Shown: positions 11,298 through 19,067 of the stretch, in pieces
How positions within the stretch are numbered: position 1 is the first letter of the stretch
Layout of the letters: every line of letters starts with the position of its first letter
Assembly (NCBI RefSeq): GCF_003252755.1
Contig: NZ_QEPT01000001.1
Coordinates: 1-64,000 of the forward strand
Reading direction: 5' to 3'
From: Haemophilus parainfluenzae
GTDB lineage: Bacteria > Pseudomonadota > Gammaproteobacteria > Enterobacterales > Pasteurellaceae
Length of the DNA stretch: 64,000 nucleotides
Program-made: the position numbers and the translations under genes
Notes under the pieces: model-generated
What the model was told of the DNA's origin: nothing
Seen by the model: only the letters and a program-made list of their open reading frames with translations
The model's database searches: none

Positions 11298-12719
11298 ATG
11301 GCAAACAATTTTAGTTTTTTTATCTATGATTACGAAAGTTTTGGTATCAATCCGGCAAGTGATCGTCCAGCTCAATTTGCTGGTATTCGTACCGATGCAG
11401 ATTTCAATATCATTGGTGAGCCTATTATGTTGTATTGTAAGCAAACCAATGATTATTTACCCGCTCCGGAAGCCGTAATGGTTACAGGAATTACACCACA
11501 AGAATGTAATGAAAAGGGAATTCCTGAACCTGAATTTGCTGCAAAAATTCTAGCTGAGTTTTCACAACCCAATACTTGTGTGATGGGTTACAACAACATT
11601 CGTTATGACGATGAAATGACTCGTTATACCTTTTATCGTAACTTCATCGATCCCTATGAATATAGCTGGAAAAATGGCAATTCTCGGTGGGATTTACTGG
11701 ATTTAGTGCGCGCCTGTTATGCTTTGCGTCCTGAGGGAATTAATTGGGCCTATGACGATGATGGCATGCCAAGCTTTCGCTTAGAAAAGCTAACCAAAGC
11801 AAATGGCATTGAGCATGAAAATGCCCATGATGCGATGGCGGATGTGTATGCAACCATCGCTATGGCTAAATTGATCAAAGAAAAGCAGCCTAAATTATTT
11901 CAATTCTTCTTTGAGCATAGAGGTAAAAAGGAAATTGAGAAATTGATCGACACAGCTGAAATGACACCATTAGTGCATGTTTCGGGCATGCTAGGGAATT
12001 ATCGTGGCAATTGTGCTTGGGTGGCACCATTAGCATGGCATCCAACTAATCAAAATGCTGTAATCGTCAGTGATTTATCAGGTGATATTGATAACTTGCT
12101 CAGCAAAAGTGCGGTTGATTTACGACAAGATTTATATACTAAGAAAAGTGAATTAGAAGACAGGGGAGTTTCATCCGTTCCATTAAAATTGGTTCATATT
12201 AATAAATGCCCAATTTTGGCGCCTGTAAAAACATTGCTGCCGGAAAATGCGGCTCGTTTAGGGATAAATAGACAATATTGCTTAGATAATTTAGCAAAAT
12301 TGCGTCAATCCTTAGATATACGAGAGAAAGTTATTGAAATCTTCTCAGAAGAGCGCGAATTTGAGCCGAGCGATAATGTAGAAACAGAGCTTTATAATGG
12401 TTTCTTTAGCAATGCCGATAAAAACAACATGGCTATATTACGCGATTTACCAGCTGAAAAATTAGCTGAGCATGGTTTAACATTTGAAGATAAACGAATT
12501 CCTGAATTGTTATTCCATTATCGTGCAAGGCATTTTTACAAAACCCTAAATCGTGCTGAGCAAATCAAATGGCAAAAATATCGCCAACGTAAATTAGAAC
12601 AAAGTGCGGTTAAATTTGAAGAAAGTTTACAACGGTTAGCTGAGGAATATTCGGATAATCCAACTAAGCTAAATTTACTACAACAGGTTTATGAATACGG
12701 TGCAAAACTATTGTCTTAA
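11298..12719 (+). CDS. sbcB: Exodeoxyribonuclease I
   Basis: A 473-aa DEDDh-type 3'-5' exonuclease of E. coli ExoI length (475). The catalytic acidic residues are visible: Exo I in FIYDYESFG (Asp and Glu), Exo II in YNNIRYDDEMTRY, and Exo III in ENAHDAMADVYATI, followed by the SH3-like and C-terminal helical regions. It degrades single-stranded DNA in recombination and mismatch repair. It follows the DMT transporter with a 2-bp gap, and a terminator at 12761-12797 closes the unit. Confidence 0.95.
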   Translation: MANNFSFFIYDYESFGINPASDRPAQFAGIRTDADFNIIGEPIMLYCKQTNDYLPAPEAVMVTGITPQECNEKGIPEPEFAAKILAEFSQPNTCVMGYNNIRYDDEMTRYTFYRNFIDPYEYSWKNGNSRWDLLDLVRACYALRPEGINWAYDDDGMPSFRLEKLTKANGIEHENAHDAMADVYATIAMAKLIKEKQPKLFQFFFEHRGKKEIEKLIDTAEMTPLVHVSGMLGNYRGNCAWVAPLAWHPTNQNAVIVSDLSGDIDNLLSKSAVDLRQDLYTKKSELEDRGVSSVPLKLVHINKCPILAPVKTLLPENAARLGINRQYCLDNLAKLRQSLDIREKVIEIFSEEREFEPSDNVETELYNGFFSNADKNNMAILRDLPAEKLAEHGLTFEDKRIPELLFHYRARHFYKTLNRAEQIKWQKYRQRKLEQSAVKFEESLQRLAEEYSDNPTKLNLLQQVYEYGAKLLS

Positions 12720-12731
12720 TCTATACATATC

Positions 12732-12744
12732 GTGACATAGTCAC
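12732..12744. promoter_or_regulatory. matS-like MatP binding site (one mismatch)
   Basis: GTGACATAGTCAC matches the enterobacterial matS consensus GTGACRNYGTCAC except for the last position of the central triplet. It is intergenic, and MatP is encoded at 50239-50688. Haemophilus site preference is not known to me, so this is a candidate only. Confidence 0.35.
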
Positions 12745-12760
12745 ACCAATACCATCCATC

Positions 12761-12800
12761 AAAAAACGTAAATCTTATAGATAAGATTTACGTTTTTCTT
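12761..12800 (+). terminator. Terminator after sbcB
   Basis: AAAAACGTAAATCTTAT and its exact complement ATAAGATTTACGTTTTT face each other across AG, giving a long perfect stem followed by a T-rich tract. Confidence 0.85.
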
Positions 12801-12836
12801 TTTTAAATCTGATGATATTCACCTCATAAAATAACG

Positions 12837-12857
12837 CAGAATTCACATAGCGTTATC
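12837..12857 (+). repeat. Left arm of a 21-bp inverted repeat
   Basis: CAGAATTCACATAGCGTTATC is repeated in inverse orientation at 13217-13237 with one mismatch. The left arm region also contains a local 7-bp hairpin, ATAACGC (12831-12837) with GCGTTAT (12850-12856). Confidence 0.7.
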
Positions 12858-13216
12858 ATTATTTGGCACCTATAAATCTCTTTATTTTTTCCTTACATAA
12901 CAATTTCAGAGTGTATAAATCATTATTTAATCTTGTTACAAGGTATTACCAGTCCAGATTTTACATTGCTTGAGCAGTATTCGTGACCTGTGCATAACTC
13001 TGTGATCTTATTAATACGTAGCCTTTACTAACCTTGTAATTGATTTCGCATAATGTATATTATGTTAAATTAAATATATGAATTCATCACAAATCAAAAC
13101 GGATAACTATTCTACTTTTATGCATTGGTTAAAATAAGGTGATTTTGGGTTATGGATATAAAAGAAATAAATGTATGTCTTTGTGATGGAATAATTAAAT
13201 TGGAATGAAATTTTGA

Positions 13217-13237
13217 GATAACGCTACGTGAATTCTG
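13217..13237 (-). repeat. Right arm of a 21-bp inverted repeat
   Basis: GATAACGCTACGTGAATTCTG is the inverse of the sequence at 12837-12857 with one mismatch. The arms enclose 359 bp. I see no convincing target-site duplication outside them. Confidence 0.7.
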
Positions 13238-13284
13238 AATACAATTGCGTACATCAATTCTGCAGATTTCATCATTCTTGATCT

Positions 13285-13303
13285 GATAATGAGAATTTAT
13301 TTT
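13285..13303. promoter_or_regulatory. Candidate Fur box upstream of ftnA
   Basis: GATAATGAGAATTTATTTT matches 13 of 19 positions of the classic Fur consensus, with the first 12 nearly perfect. A second similar stretch (TGAGAATAATTAACATT) follows around 13320. The distance to the ftnA promoter is about 85 bp, so repression by simple occlusion is uncertain. Confidence 0.35.
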
Positions 13304-13386
13304 ACATATGTTACATAAATGAGAATAATTAACATTGATTTCTCCTTTATTATTAGTGGCTTATAAAAAAATATTTAAAAAAACAC

Positions 13387-13415
13387 TTGACTATTCTCAT
13401 TTGCGAGATTAGAAT
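13387..13415 (+). promoter_or_regulatory. Sigma-70 promoter of ftnA-ftnB
   Basis: The -35 TTGACT (13387-13392) and -10 TAGAAT (13410-13415) are separated by exactly 17 bp, close to consensus. It lies about 70 bp upstream of the ftnA start, after which SD AAGGAAAGGAG is present. Confidence 0.75.
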
Positions 13416-13487
13416 GCACACCGATGACAAGTTAAGCAGTCTTGTTTTTATTTTTAATCTCTACTTAATAAGGAAAGGAGTTGGTTT

Positions 13488-13973
13488 ATGCTTAATAAAG
13501 CAATCGCAGATAAGTTAAATGAACAAATCAATTTAGAGTTCTACTCTTCTAATGTTTATTTACAAATGAGTTCTTGGTGTAGCAAACACGGTTATGAAGG
13601 TGCTGCAGCATTTTTACTTCGTCATGCTGATGAAGAATTAGAACACATGCAAAAATTATTCAAATATGTGAGTGAAACAAGTGGTATGCCACTTTTAGGT
13701 AAAATTGATGCACCTAAAAATGACTACAAATCACTTAAAGAAGTATTTGAAACTACACTTGAACATGAAAAATTCATTACTTCTAAGATTAATGAATTAG
13801 TTGAAGTGACTTTTGCAAACAAAGACTATTCTACTTTTAACTTCTTACAATGGTACGTTGCAGAACAACACGAAGAAGAAAAATTATTTAATAGCATTAT
13901 TGATAAATTTAACTTGGTGGGTGAAGACGGTCGTTCGCTTTACTTTATCGATCGTGATTTAGCAACATTATAA
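13488..13973 (+). CDS. ftnA: Non-haem ferritin FtnA
   Basis: A 161-aa bacterial ferritin with the four-helix iron-binding pattern: [11 protein letters not shown] (helix A Glu), [10 protein letters not shown] (Glu and ExxH of helix B), and EQHEEEKLF (helix D). It stores iron as a mineral inside a 24-mer shell in the cytoplasm. Strong SD AAGGAAAGGAG precedes the ATG. It is about 20 residues shorter than H. influenzae FtnA as I remember it; no frameshift is visible. It forms a two-gene unit with ftnB 20 bp downstream. Confidence 0.93.
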   Translation: MLNKAIADKLNEQINLEFYSSNVYLQMSSWCSKHGYEGAAAFLLRHADEELEHMQKLFKYVSETSGMPLLGKIDAPKNDYKSLKEVFETTLEHEKFITSKINELVEVTFANKDYSTFNFLQWYVAEQHEEEKLFNSIIDKFNLVGEDGRSLYFIDRDLATL

Positions 13974-13993
13974 TTTTAAAAGGAGAATACAAA

Positions 13994-14494
13994 ATGTTAT
14001 CATCAAACGTAATCAAATTATTAAATGATCAAATGAACCTTGAGTTCTACTCTTCAAACCTTTATTTACAAATGAGCGCATGGTGCGAACAAAATGGTTT
14101 TGAAGGTGCAGCTAAATTCTTATCAGCTCACGCTGCAGAAGAAATGCAACACATGCGTAAATTATTCACTTATTTAAATGAAACTGGTGCATTAGCGGTA
14201 ATCACTGCAATTGAAGCACCTGCGCATGAGTACAAATCATTAAAAGAAATCATTGAATTAACTTATGAACACGAAAAATTGATCACAAGTAAAATCAATG
14301 AATTAGTGGGTAAAACTTTTGAAGAAAAAGACTACTCTGCATTCAATTTCTTACAATGGTATGTTGCAGAACAACACGAAGAAGAGAAATTATTCAGCGG
14401 TATTTTAGACAAATTAAATCTTCTTGGCGAAGATGGCAAAGGCTTATTCTTAATCGATAAAGATTTAGGTAACCTTGCAGGTCAAACCGCTTAA
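13994..14494 (+). CDS. ftnB: Non-haem ferritin FtnB
   Basis: A 166-aa ferritin, a clear paralogue of the preceding gene, with the same ferroxidase motifs ([30 protein letters not shown]). The tandem pair probably co-assembles into mixed shells, as proposed for H. influenzae ferritins; that is inference. SD AAAAGGAG is well placed. A strong terminator follows at 14508-14535. Confidence 0.93.
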   Translation: MLSSNVIKLLNDQMNLEFYSSNLYLQMSAWCEQNGFEGAAKFLSAHAAEEMQHMRKLFTYLNETGALAVITAIEAPAHEYKSLKEIIELTYEHEKLITSKINELVGKTFEEKDYSAFNFLQWYVAEQHEEEKLFSGILDKLNLLGEDGKGLFLIDKDLGNLAGQTA

Positions 14495-14507
14495 TTAGAT
14501 AATCATA

Positions 14508-14535
14508 AAGCTTAGTAGAAATACTAAGCTTTTAT
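14508..14535 (+). terminator. Terminator after ftnB
   Basis: AAGCTTAGTA and TACTAAGCTT form a perfect 10-bp stem around a GAAA loop, followed by TTTA. Confidence 0.85.
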
Positions 14536-14644
14536 TTCACCTATAATTTGTGACAACGTATCAAATTATTTTAAACTTCCCTTTTATCTTTGAATACAAG
14601 TTGATGAAATTTAAAACAACCACACGTTTTTAATGAAATTTTAC

Positions 14645-14672
14645 TTGCAACGAAGTAAGATAAACGTATAAT
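14645..14672 (+). promoter_or_regulatory. Promoter of tRNA-Leu
   Basis: TTGCAA (14645-14650) and a perfect TATAAT (14667-14672) are spaced 16 bp apart. The tRNA begins 16 bp after the -10. Confidence 0.7.
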
Positions 14673-14688
14673 TCAGAACAACCCAAAT

Positions 14689-14774
14689 GCCTGGGTGGCG
14701 AAATTGGTAGACGCAGCGGATTCAAAATCCGCCGGTGAATAACCGTGTCGGTTCGAGTCCGACCCTAGGCACCA
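14689..14774 (+). tRNA. tRNA-Leu, anticodon CAA
   Basis: An 86-nt class II tRNA. The acceptor strands GCCTGGG and CCTAGGC pair, followed by discriminator A and encoded CCA. The D arm (TGGCGAAATTGGTAGACGC) and T arm (GGTTCGAGTCC) are canonical. The anticodon stem GCGGA/TCCGC encloses TTCAAAA, giving CAA, which reads UUG leucine codons. A long variable arm (TGAATAACCGTG region) fits leucine tRNAs. A terminator follows at 14785. Confidence 0.97.
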
Positions 14775-14784
14775 CGGAATTTAT

Positions 14785-14814
14785 AAGCTCTGAAGTTATT
14801 CAGGGCTTTTTTAT
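14785..14814 (+). terminator. Terminator after tRNA-Leu
   Basis: AAGCTCTGAA and TTCAGGGCTT pair (one G-T) across GTTA, followed by T residues. Confidence 0.75.
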
Positions 14815-14832
14815 TAGCTAAAGTAAATCAAT

Positions 14833-15762
14833 ATGACAGAACAAAACCAAGATAAAAAACAGATTTATAATTTCAATAAATTGCAAAAACGTCTTCGTCG
14901 TAATGTAGGCAATGCAATTGCTGATTTTGGCATGATTGAAGATGGTGATAAAGTAATGGTTTGTCTTTCTGGTGGTAAAGACAGCTATACACTGCTTGAT
15001 ATTTTGTTAAATTTACAACAAAGCGCACCGATTAAATTTGATATCGTAGCCGTCAATTTAGACCAAAAACAACCTGGTTTTCCAGAGCATGTTTTACCTG
15101 AATATCTGCAAAGTATTGGTGTGGATTATAAAATTGTTGAAGAAAATACTTATGGCATCGTGAAAGAGAAAATTCCAGAAGGCAAAACAACGTGCTCTCT
15201 CTGCTCTCGCCTACGCCGTGGTATTTTATACCGTACGGCAACTGAACTTGGCGCAACAAAAATTGCACTTGGACACCATCGTGATGATATGCTGGCTACC
15301 CTGTTTCTGAATATGTTCTACGGTGGAAAATTAAAATCGATGCCACCGAAATTAATTTCAGATGACGGCAAGCAAATCGTGATTCGTCCATTGGCTTATT
15401 GTAAAGAAAAAGATATTGAAAAATATGCCGTAGCCAAAGAATTCCCAATTATCCCTTGTAATTTATGTGGTTCTCAACCTAATTTACAACGTCAAGTCGT
15501 GAAAGAAATGCTGAATACTTGGGACCGTCAATATCCAGGTCGCTTAGAAACCATGTTTAGCGCGATGCAAAACATTACGTTGTCACACTTATGTGACCCA
15601 AAACTCTTTGATTTCAAAGGCATTAAACATGGTCAATCACTTGATGGCATTGAAGGGGATACCGCATTTGATGAAGAACGTATCGAACCAATGAAATTTG
15701 ATGATGAAGATACGTCTGACTACTCCGATAATGAAATGATCAGCTTTAAAGAAGTGAATTAA
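14833..15762 (+). CDS. ttcA: tRNA 2-thiocytidine synthetase TtcA
   Basis: A 309-aa enzyme that thiolates cytidine 32 of certain tRNAs. The PP-loop ATP-pyrophosphatase motif [10 protein letters not shown] lies at about residues 46-55. The iron-sulfur CxxC pair CSLC follows near 121, and CNLC lies further on. The length agrees with E. coli TtcA (311). The C-terminal 40 residues are acidic. It is followed by tusE with a 1-bp gap, so two tRNA sulfur-modification genes share a transcript. Confidence 0.95.
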   Translation: MTEQNQDKKQIYNFNKLQKRLRRNVGNAIADFGMIEDGDKVMVCLSGGKDSYTLLDILLNLQQSAPIKFDIVAVNLDQKQPGFPEHVLPEYLQSIGVDYKIVEENTYGIVKEKIPEGKTTCSLCSRLRRGILYRTATELGATKIALGHHRDDMLATLFLNMFYGGKLKSMPPKLISDDGKQIVIRPLAYCKEKDIEKYAVAKEFPIIPCNLCGSQPNLQRQVVKEMLNTWDRQYPGRLETMFSAMQNITLSHLCDPKLFDFKGIKHGQSLDGIEGDTAFDEERIEPMKFDDEDTSDYSDNEMISFKEVN

Positions 15763-15763
15763 T

Positions 15764-16093
15764 ATGATTACCGTGCAAGGAAAACAAATCGAAACCGATG
15801 CCTTTGGCTATTTACTTAATATTACTGATTGGAATGAGGATGTAGCAAAACACATCGCTCAGCTGGAAGGTGTAGAACTGACCGAGGCTCACTGGGAAGT
15901 GATTTATTTTGTGCGTGATTTCTATCAAGAATATAACACCTCCCCTGCAATTAGAATGCTGGTAAAAGCCATGTCAGAAAAATTAGGTGCTGATAAAGGC
16001 AACAGCCGCTATTTGCAACGACTCTTCCCTGACGGACCAGCCAAGCAAGCAACCAAACTGGCGGGTCTGCCAAAACCTGCTAAATGCTTATAG
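15764..16093 (+). CDS. tusE: Sulfur relay protein TusE (DsrC family)
   Basis: A 109-aa DsrC/TusE-family protein. It has the typical [24 protein letters not shown]-type core and the invariant penultimate cysteine near the C-terminus (PAKCL). TusE receives persulfide sulfur from TusBCD and passes it to MnmA for 2-thiouridine at U34. It lies immediately after ttcA; a terminator (16102-16130) follows. Confidence 0.93.
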   Translation: MITVQGKQIETDAFGYLLNITDWNEDVAKHIAQLEGVELTEAHWEVIYFVRDFYQEYNTSPAIRMLVKAMSEKLGADKGNSRYLQRLFPDGPAKQATKLAGLPKPAKCL

Positions 16094-16101
16094 AATAACG
16101 T

Positions 16102-16130
16102 AACCGTGCGATAAAGTACGGTTATTTTTT
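16102..16130 (+). terminator. Terminator after tusE
   Basis: AACCGTGC (16102-16109) pairs with GTACGGTT (16116-16123, one G-T), followed by ATTTTTTT. Confidence 0.75.
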
Positions 16131-16199
16131 TACCCAAATTTCGCTATATACAAAAAATATAATCACTATATACTTATAAAAACAACGAATTTTGAGTGT

Positions 16200-16397
16200 A
16201 TGAACAAATCCTCCCTTACCTTTCCCTTTCTACTTTGCTTGCTTATTGGGCTCATTTTATGTTCGCTCTCTTGGGGGCGCTTTGCGATTCCGCTTGAAAA
16301 TGTAGTGCAAAGTCTGATTGGCAATAATGTCAGTGATGTGCAAAACAACATTATTTTTAATCTTCGTTTACCTCGTGAGCGGTATTTGAAATACTAG
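16200..16397 (+). pseudogene. FecCD-type ABC permease, N-terminal fragment
   Basis: The first 60 or so residues (one TM helix, then FAIPLENVVQSL and FNLRLPR) match the start of FecCD-family iron/molybdate ABC permeases, which are normally about 330 aa. After LPRER the sequence diverges and stops at 16397. The break at about 16380 is the left junction of a foreign segment. The remaining permease, any ATPase gene and the start of the binding protein are missing. The end of the same operon reappears at about 18035. Confidence 0.75.
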
Positions 16398-16460
16398 TTA
16401 GCTTCTCTGCGAGTTTTTCCTGTTTATTGATCGCAATATAAATTGAAAATAGGCATTAAA

Positions 16461-16493
16461 AAAGACGATAGATGTTGCTTTTCTATCGTCTTT
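16461..16493 (-). terminator. Strong hairpin terminator in the foreign segment
   Basis: AAAGACGATAGA (16461-16472) and TCTATCGTCTTT (16482-16493) form a perfect 12-bp stem with a 9-nt loop. On the minus strand a T-tract follows, so it would stop leftward transcription from the HEPN gene and the candidate RNA element. Confidence 0.75.
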
Positions 16494-16500
16494 ATAAACA

Positions 16501-16571
16501 AAAAAAACAGAGCAGACTTTTTACAGTCCCACATCCATCTTTGGATGGTTGGAAAAATCCAAGCTCTGTTT
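16501..16571 (-). ncRNA. Candidate structured RNA with four-way junction, ending in a U-run
   Basis: Read on the minus strand from 16571, a 9-bp outer stem (16563-16571 with 16505-16513) encloses three hairpins in direct succession: TTGGA/TCCAA (16549-16562), CCATC/GATGG (16535-16548) and GGACT/AGTCT (16514-16529, one G-U). Only about five junction bases are unpaired, and the outer stem ends in about eight U residues. It lies about 50 nt downstream of the HEPN gene stop. It is either an elaborate terminator or an independent small RNA. Conservation has not been tested. Confidence 0.5.
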
Positions 16572-16623
16572 AGTATATTATACCATTTTTTTTATTTACC
16601 TAAAAGATAAAATATCCTGCACT

Positions 16624-17154
16624 CTATAATTTCATTTTCTTTCTCTTCATTGCAGAAGAAATACTACATAAATTTTCTGCAACATATATTCCCATTTTTG
16701 CAAGATCTACATAATCCTCAAAATTAATCAATTTCGGATTTGTGCTATCATATCTATACATGTCGTGAGTAAAGTCATTTCTAAGTTTCCTAAATGTTAT
16801 TAATTGATTATCTAATGTTGTATTGTCAACCGTTAAATTAAATGCTTTATAATCTTTAGAAAAATCAATATCCAATAATTTGGTATTCTTAATTCTATAT
16901 TGTAAGAAGCCAATCATTTTTTTCTTTTTTACATCAATTTCTAAACCCTTATTTTTAATAGCATTATAAATATACTCAGTTTTTTTATTCAACATATCTC
17001 CATTTACTGATTTTCCTATATGTTCACAAATACGCTTTGTTCTATTTTCAATTATTGCATATGAACATGCTATCGATTCTAAATAAAATTTATTTTCAAA
17101 TGATACATGCATCCTCTTTCTTAAATTATCTACAAATATAGTTTGATTAATCAT
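16624..17154 (-). CDS. HEPN-motif protein, possible RNase toxin or defence protein
   Basis: An intact 176-aa basic protein, AT-rich in codon use. Near residue 130 it carries RKLRNDFTHDMY, a match to the HEPN ribonuclease motif R[N/H/D]xxxH. The surroundings are predicted helical. HEPN proteins with this motif often cut RNA in toxin-antitoxin, abortive-infection or CRISPR systems. I do not recognise a specific family, so the activity is inference. It lies in foreign DNA just downstream of a decayed virD4, in the same orientation, and upstream of a structured RNA element. SD-like GGAGAA precedes the ATG. Confidence 0.6.
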   Translation of the reverse strand: MINQTIFVDNLRKRMHVSFENKFYLESIACSYAIIENRTKRICEHIGKSVNGDMLNKKTEYIYNAIKNKGLEIDVKKKKMIGFLQYRIKNTKLLDIDFSKDYKAFNLTVDNTTLDNQLITFRKLRNDFTHDMYRYDSTNPKLINFEDYVDLAKMGIYVAENLCSISSAMKRKKMKL

Positions 17155-17231
17155 TACATATTCTCCAAATTATTTTATATAGCCTATTATACCAAATATA
17201 CCTATGCCACATAAAGCTATAACAGAAAATA

Positions 17232-18032
17232 TTACAATCTTGTAATTACTGTATTTCTATTCATCTTAACTTTTCCTTTTCCTTTTCTCTTGATATATTC
17301 CTCAATATCAAAGGCATTTTTCTTATTAAAATCTTCAAGTAACTTGTAATTCTTGTGCTTTTTAATATCGAATTTGTCTGACAAAAACGGTCTGACACTT
17401 CGAAGCTAAAAAATACACTTACTGCCATCCATAACCGTTATCTCATCCTGACTCATCAGCTCCTTTCCTGTCTTTTGATAATTCAGTCCATAACTATTGG
17501 CATTGGATCTTGTTTCCGATGTGTTATATAGGTCTATGGTTTCTTTACCCGTGTTTCAGATAGTTATTTAAGTGTGGTCTTTTCCTTTCCACCAAGAAAC
17601 AAGGTATTATCACAGTTACCTACAATCGTATCTGCATTATCTTTATAAATTGCCTTTAGCTGAGATTGTGCTTGCAAGATAATACTTGCGGATATTTCTC
17701 TACTTCGATTGTCGCTATTAATTTCTCAAATTTTGGAATTAAGCCGATGTTGGCAAACTCGTCAAGCAAGCACCTTACATGAACAGGTAATCTTCCCCCG
17801 TATTCATTATCTGCCTTATCACAAAGTAGATTAAATAGCTGTGAATACATAATAGATACCACAAAGTTAAAAGTATCATCTGTATCAGAGATAATAATAA
17901 AGAGTGCTGTCTTTCTATCGTCAAGAGTGTCAAGCTCAAGTTCATCTTCCTTCATCAAGTCTCTAAGCTCCTGAATATCGAAAGGAGCAAGCCTTGCACC
18001 ACATGATATAAGAATAGACTTCGCCGTTTTTT
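17232..18032 (-). pseudogene. VirD4/TraG-like conjugative coupling protein, decayed C-terminal part
   Basis: Joined minus-strand frames reconstruct the C-terminal ~265 residues of a VirD4-like coupling protein of the kind found in Gram-positive integrative conjugative elements. Motifs include ILISCGARLAPFDI, VRCLLDEFANIGLIPKFE (Walker B-like), SIILQAQSQLKAIY, and ETRSNANSYGLNYQKTGKEL. Lesions seen: a one-base deletion near 17706 (ATIRSREIS becomes ATIEVEK), a stop at 17564-17566, a further small frameshift near 17550, and a stop at 17406-17408. The 5' part is missing beyond the junction at about 18032. It is non-functional. Intact versions belong to Tn1549-like elements (established knowledge). 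Confidence 0.8.
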
Positions 18033-18034
18033 TT

Positions 18035-18661
18035 GATGGATTGAAGAAAACCGTACGGATTACCGCTGAAGTTTTAGGTGATAAAGCGCCTGAAATCGCA
18101 GAAAGCTATATCAAAGAATTAGACGGTAACATTAAATTTGTTGAAGAACGTCTTAAAGGTCTTAAAGATGAACAACGCCCAACCGTATTACACATCACTA
18201 AAGGCTCTGACTTATTGATGATTGACGGCGGAAAATCTATGATCGGCGAATGGATTAAATTAGCCGGCGGTAAAAGCGTATTACCGGATGAAGCCAATAT
18301 GGTGAGTGTCACCATGGAAGCTATTTTACAAGCAAATCCAGATGTCATCATCATTGGCAGCAGCGGCAATAAAGCGCAAGCAGCAATCGAAAAAATTAAA
18401 GCTGATCCAGCATGGCAATCAATAAGTGCGGTTAAAAATAATCGTATTTATGCCAATCCAACCGGCACGTTCCCATGGGATCGCTACAGTGCAGAAGAAG
18501 CCTTACAAATTCTTTGGGCTGCTCAGCTCTTCCACCCTGAACAATTTAAAGATTTAAACATGGTCGAAAAAACGCAAGCCTTCTATAAAAAATATTACGG
18601 TTACACGTTAAGCAAAGAAAATGCCGAGCAAATCTTGAAAGGCTTAGCACCTCTTAAGTAG
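18035..18661 (+). pseudogene. ABC transporter substrate-binding protein, C-terminal fragment
   Basis: About 205 residues of the C-terminal half of a FecB/BtuF-type periplasmic binding protein (iron, haem or molybdate uptake). Recognisable parts are VLHITKGSDLLMIDGGKSMIGEWIKLAGG, MEAILQANPDVIIIGSSGN, and the typical end SAEEALQILWAAQLFHPEQF. The signal peptide and N-terminal lobe are lost at the junction with foreign DNA, so the product would not be exported. An ATG at 18041 exists but is not a plausible natural start. The neighbouring mop gene hints that the lost transporter handled molybdate. Confidence 0.8.
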
Positions 18662-18731
18662 TATTTTCATTTGAAGCATTTATCGTTATAATGTGCACTC
18701 TTTTTTTAACTCAAACATAAGGAAATACTTG

Positions 18732-18941
18732 ATGAAAATTAGTGCAAGAAACCAACTTAAAGGTACTGTAAAATCAATCGAAACTGGTTCTGTGAACGCA
18801 ATCGTACACATTGATATCGGTAACGGTAACGTAATTTCTTCTACCATCTCTATCGATGCAGTAAAAGAATTAGGTTTAGCAGTTGGTAAAGAAGCATATG
18901 CGATTATCAAAGCAACCTCTGTAATGGTTGGTGTTGAATAA
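18732..18941 (+). CDS. mop: Molybdenum-pterin-binding protein Mop (TOBE domain)
   Basis: A 69-aa single TOBE/Mop domain starting MKISARNQLKGTV, with repeated beta-strand pattern (SVNAIVHIDIG, ISSTISIDAVKELGL, AYAIIKATSVMVG). Mop hexamers bind oxyanions such as molybdate in the cytoplasm. The ATG at 18732 has SD AAGGAAA and replaces a longer open frame that begins upstream without support. It sits 70 bp after the broken binding-protein gene and has its own terminator. Confidence 0.9.
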   Translation: MKISARNQLKGTVKSIETGSVNAIVHIDIGNGNVISSTISIDAVKELGLAVGKEAYAIIKATSVMVGVE

Positions 18942-18960
18942 TCCGTTTTTTTAAAATAAA

Positions 18961-18987
18961 AAATGCACTTAAAAAAGTGCATTTTTT
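18961..18987 (+). terminator. Terminator after mop
   Basis: AAATGCACTT (18961-18970) and AAGTGCATTT (18975-18984) form a perfect 10-bp stem, followed by Ts. It also separates mop from the convergent retron genes. Confidence 0.85.
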
Positions 18988-19067
18988 TCTGAAGCCACAA
19001 AAAGTTTCTTAACCTGCAATAATAAAGCAATCCTTTCCTAGCACTAAAAATAAAAAGTAAGAATAAA

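Larger units (their letters stand above)
12801..13487. other. Long gene-free region upstream of ferritin genes
   Basis: No credible ORF is present. The stretch is strongly AT-rich. It holds a 21-bp inverted repeat pair with one mismatch (12837-12857 and 13217-13237), Fur-like sequence at 13285-13303 and around 13318-13340, and the ftnA promoter at 13387-13415. It may contain a small non-autonomous mobile element or its remains, plus iron-responsive control. Confidence 0.5.

Noticed and set aside
13000-13480. Possible small genes upstream of ftnA
   Set aside because: Short open stretches there lack ribosome sites and protein-like composition.
17656-17958. 100-aa minus-strand ORF as an intact gene
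   Set aside because: It is only one frame of the decayed virD4; the protein family continues before and after it in other frames.
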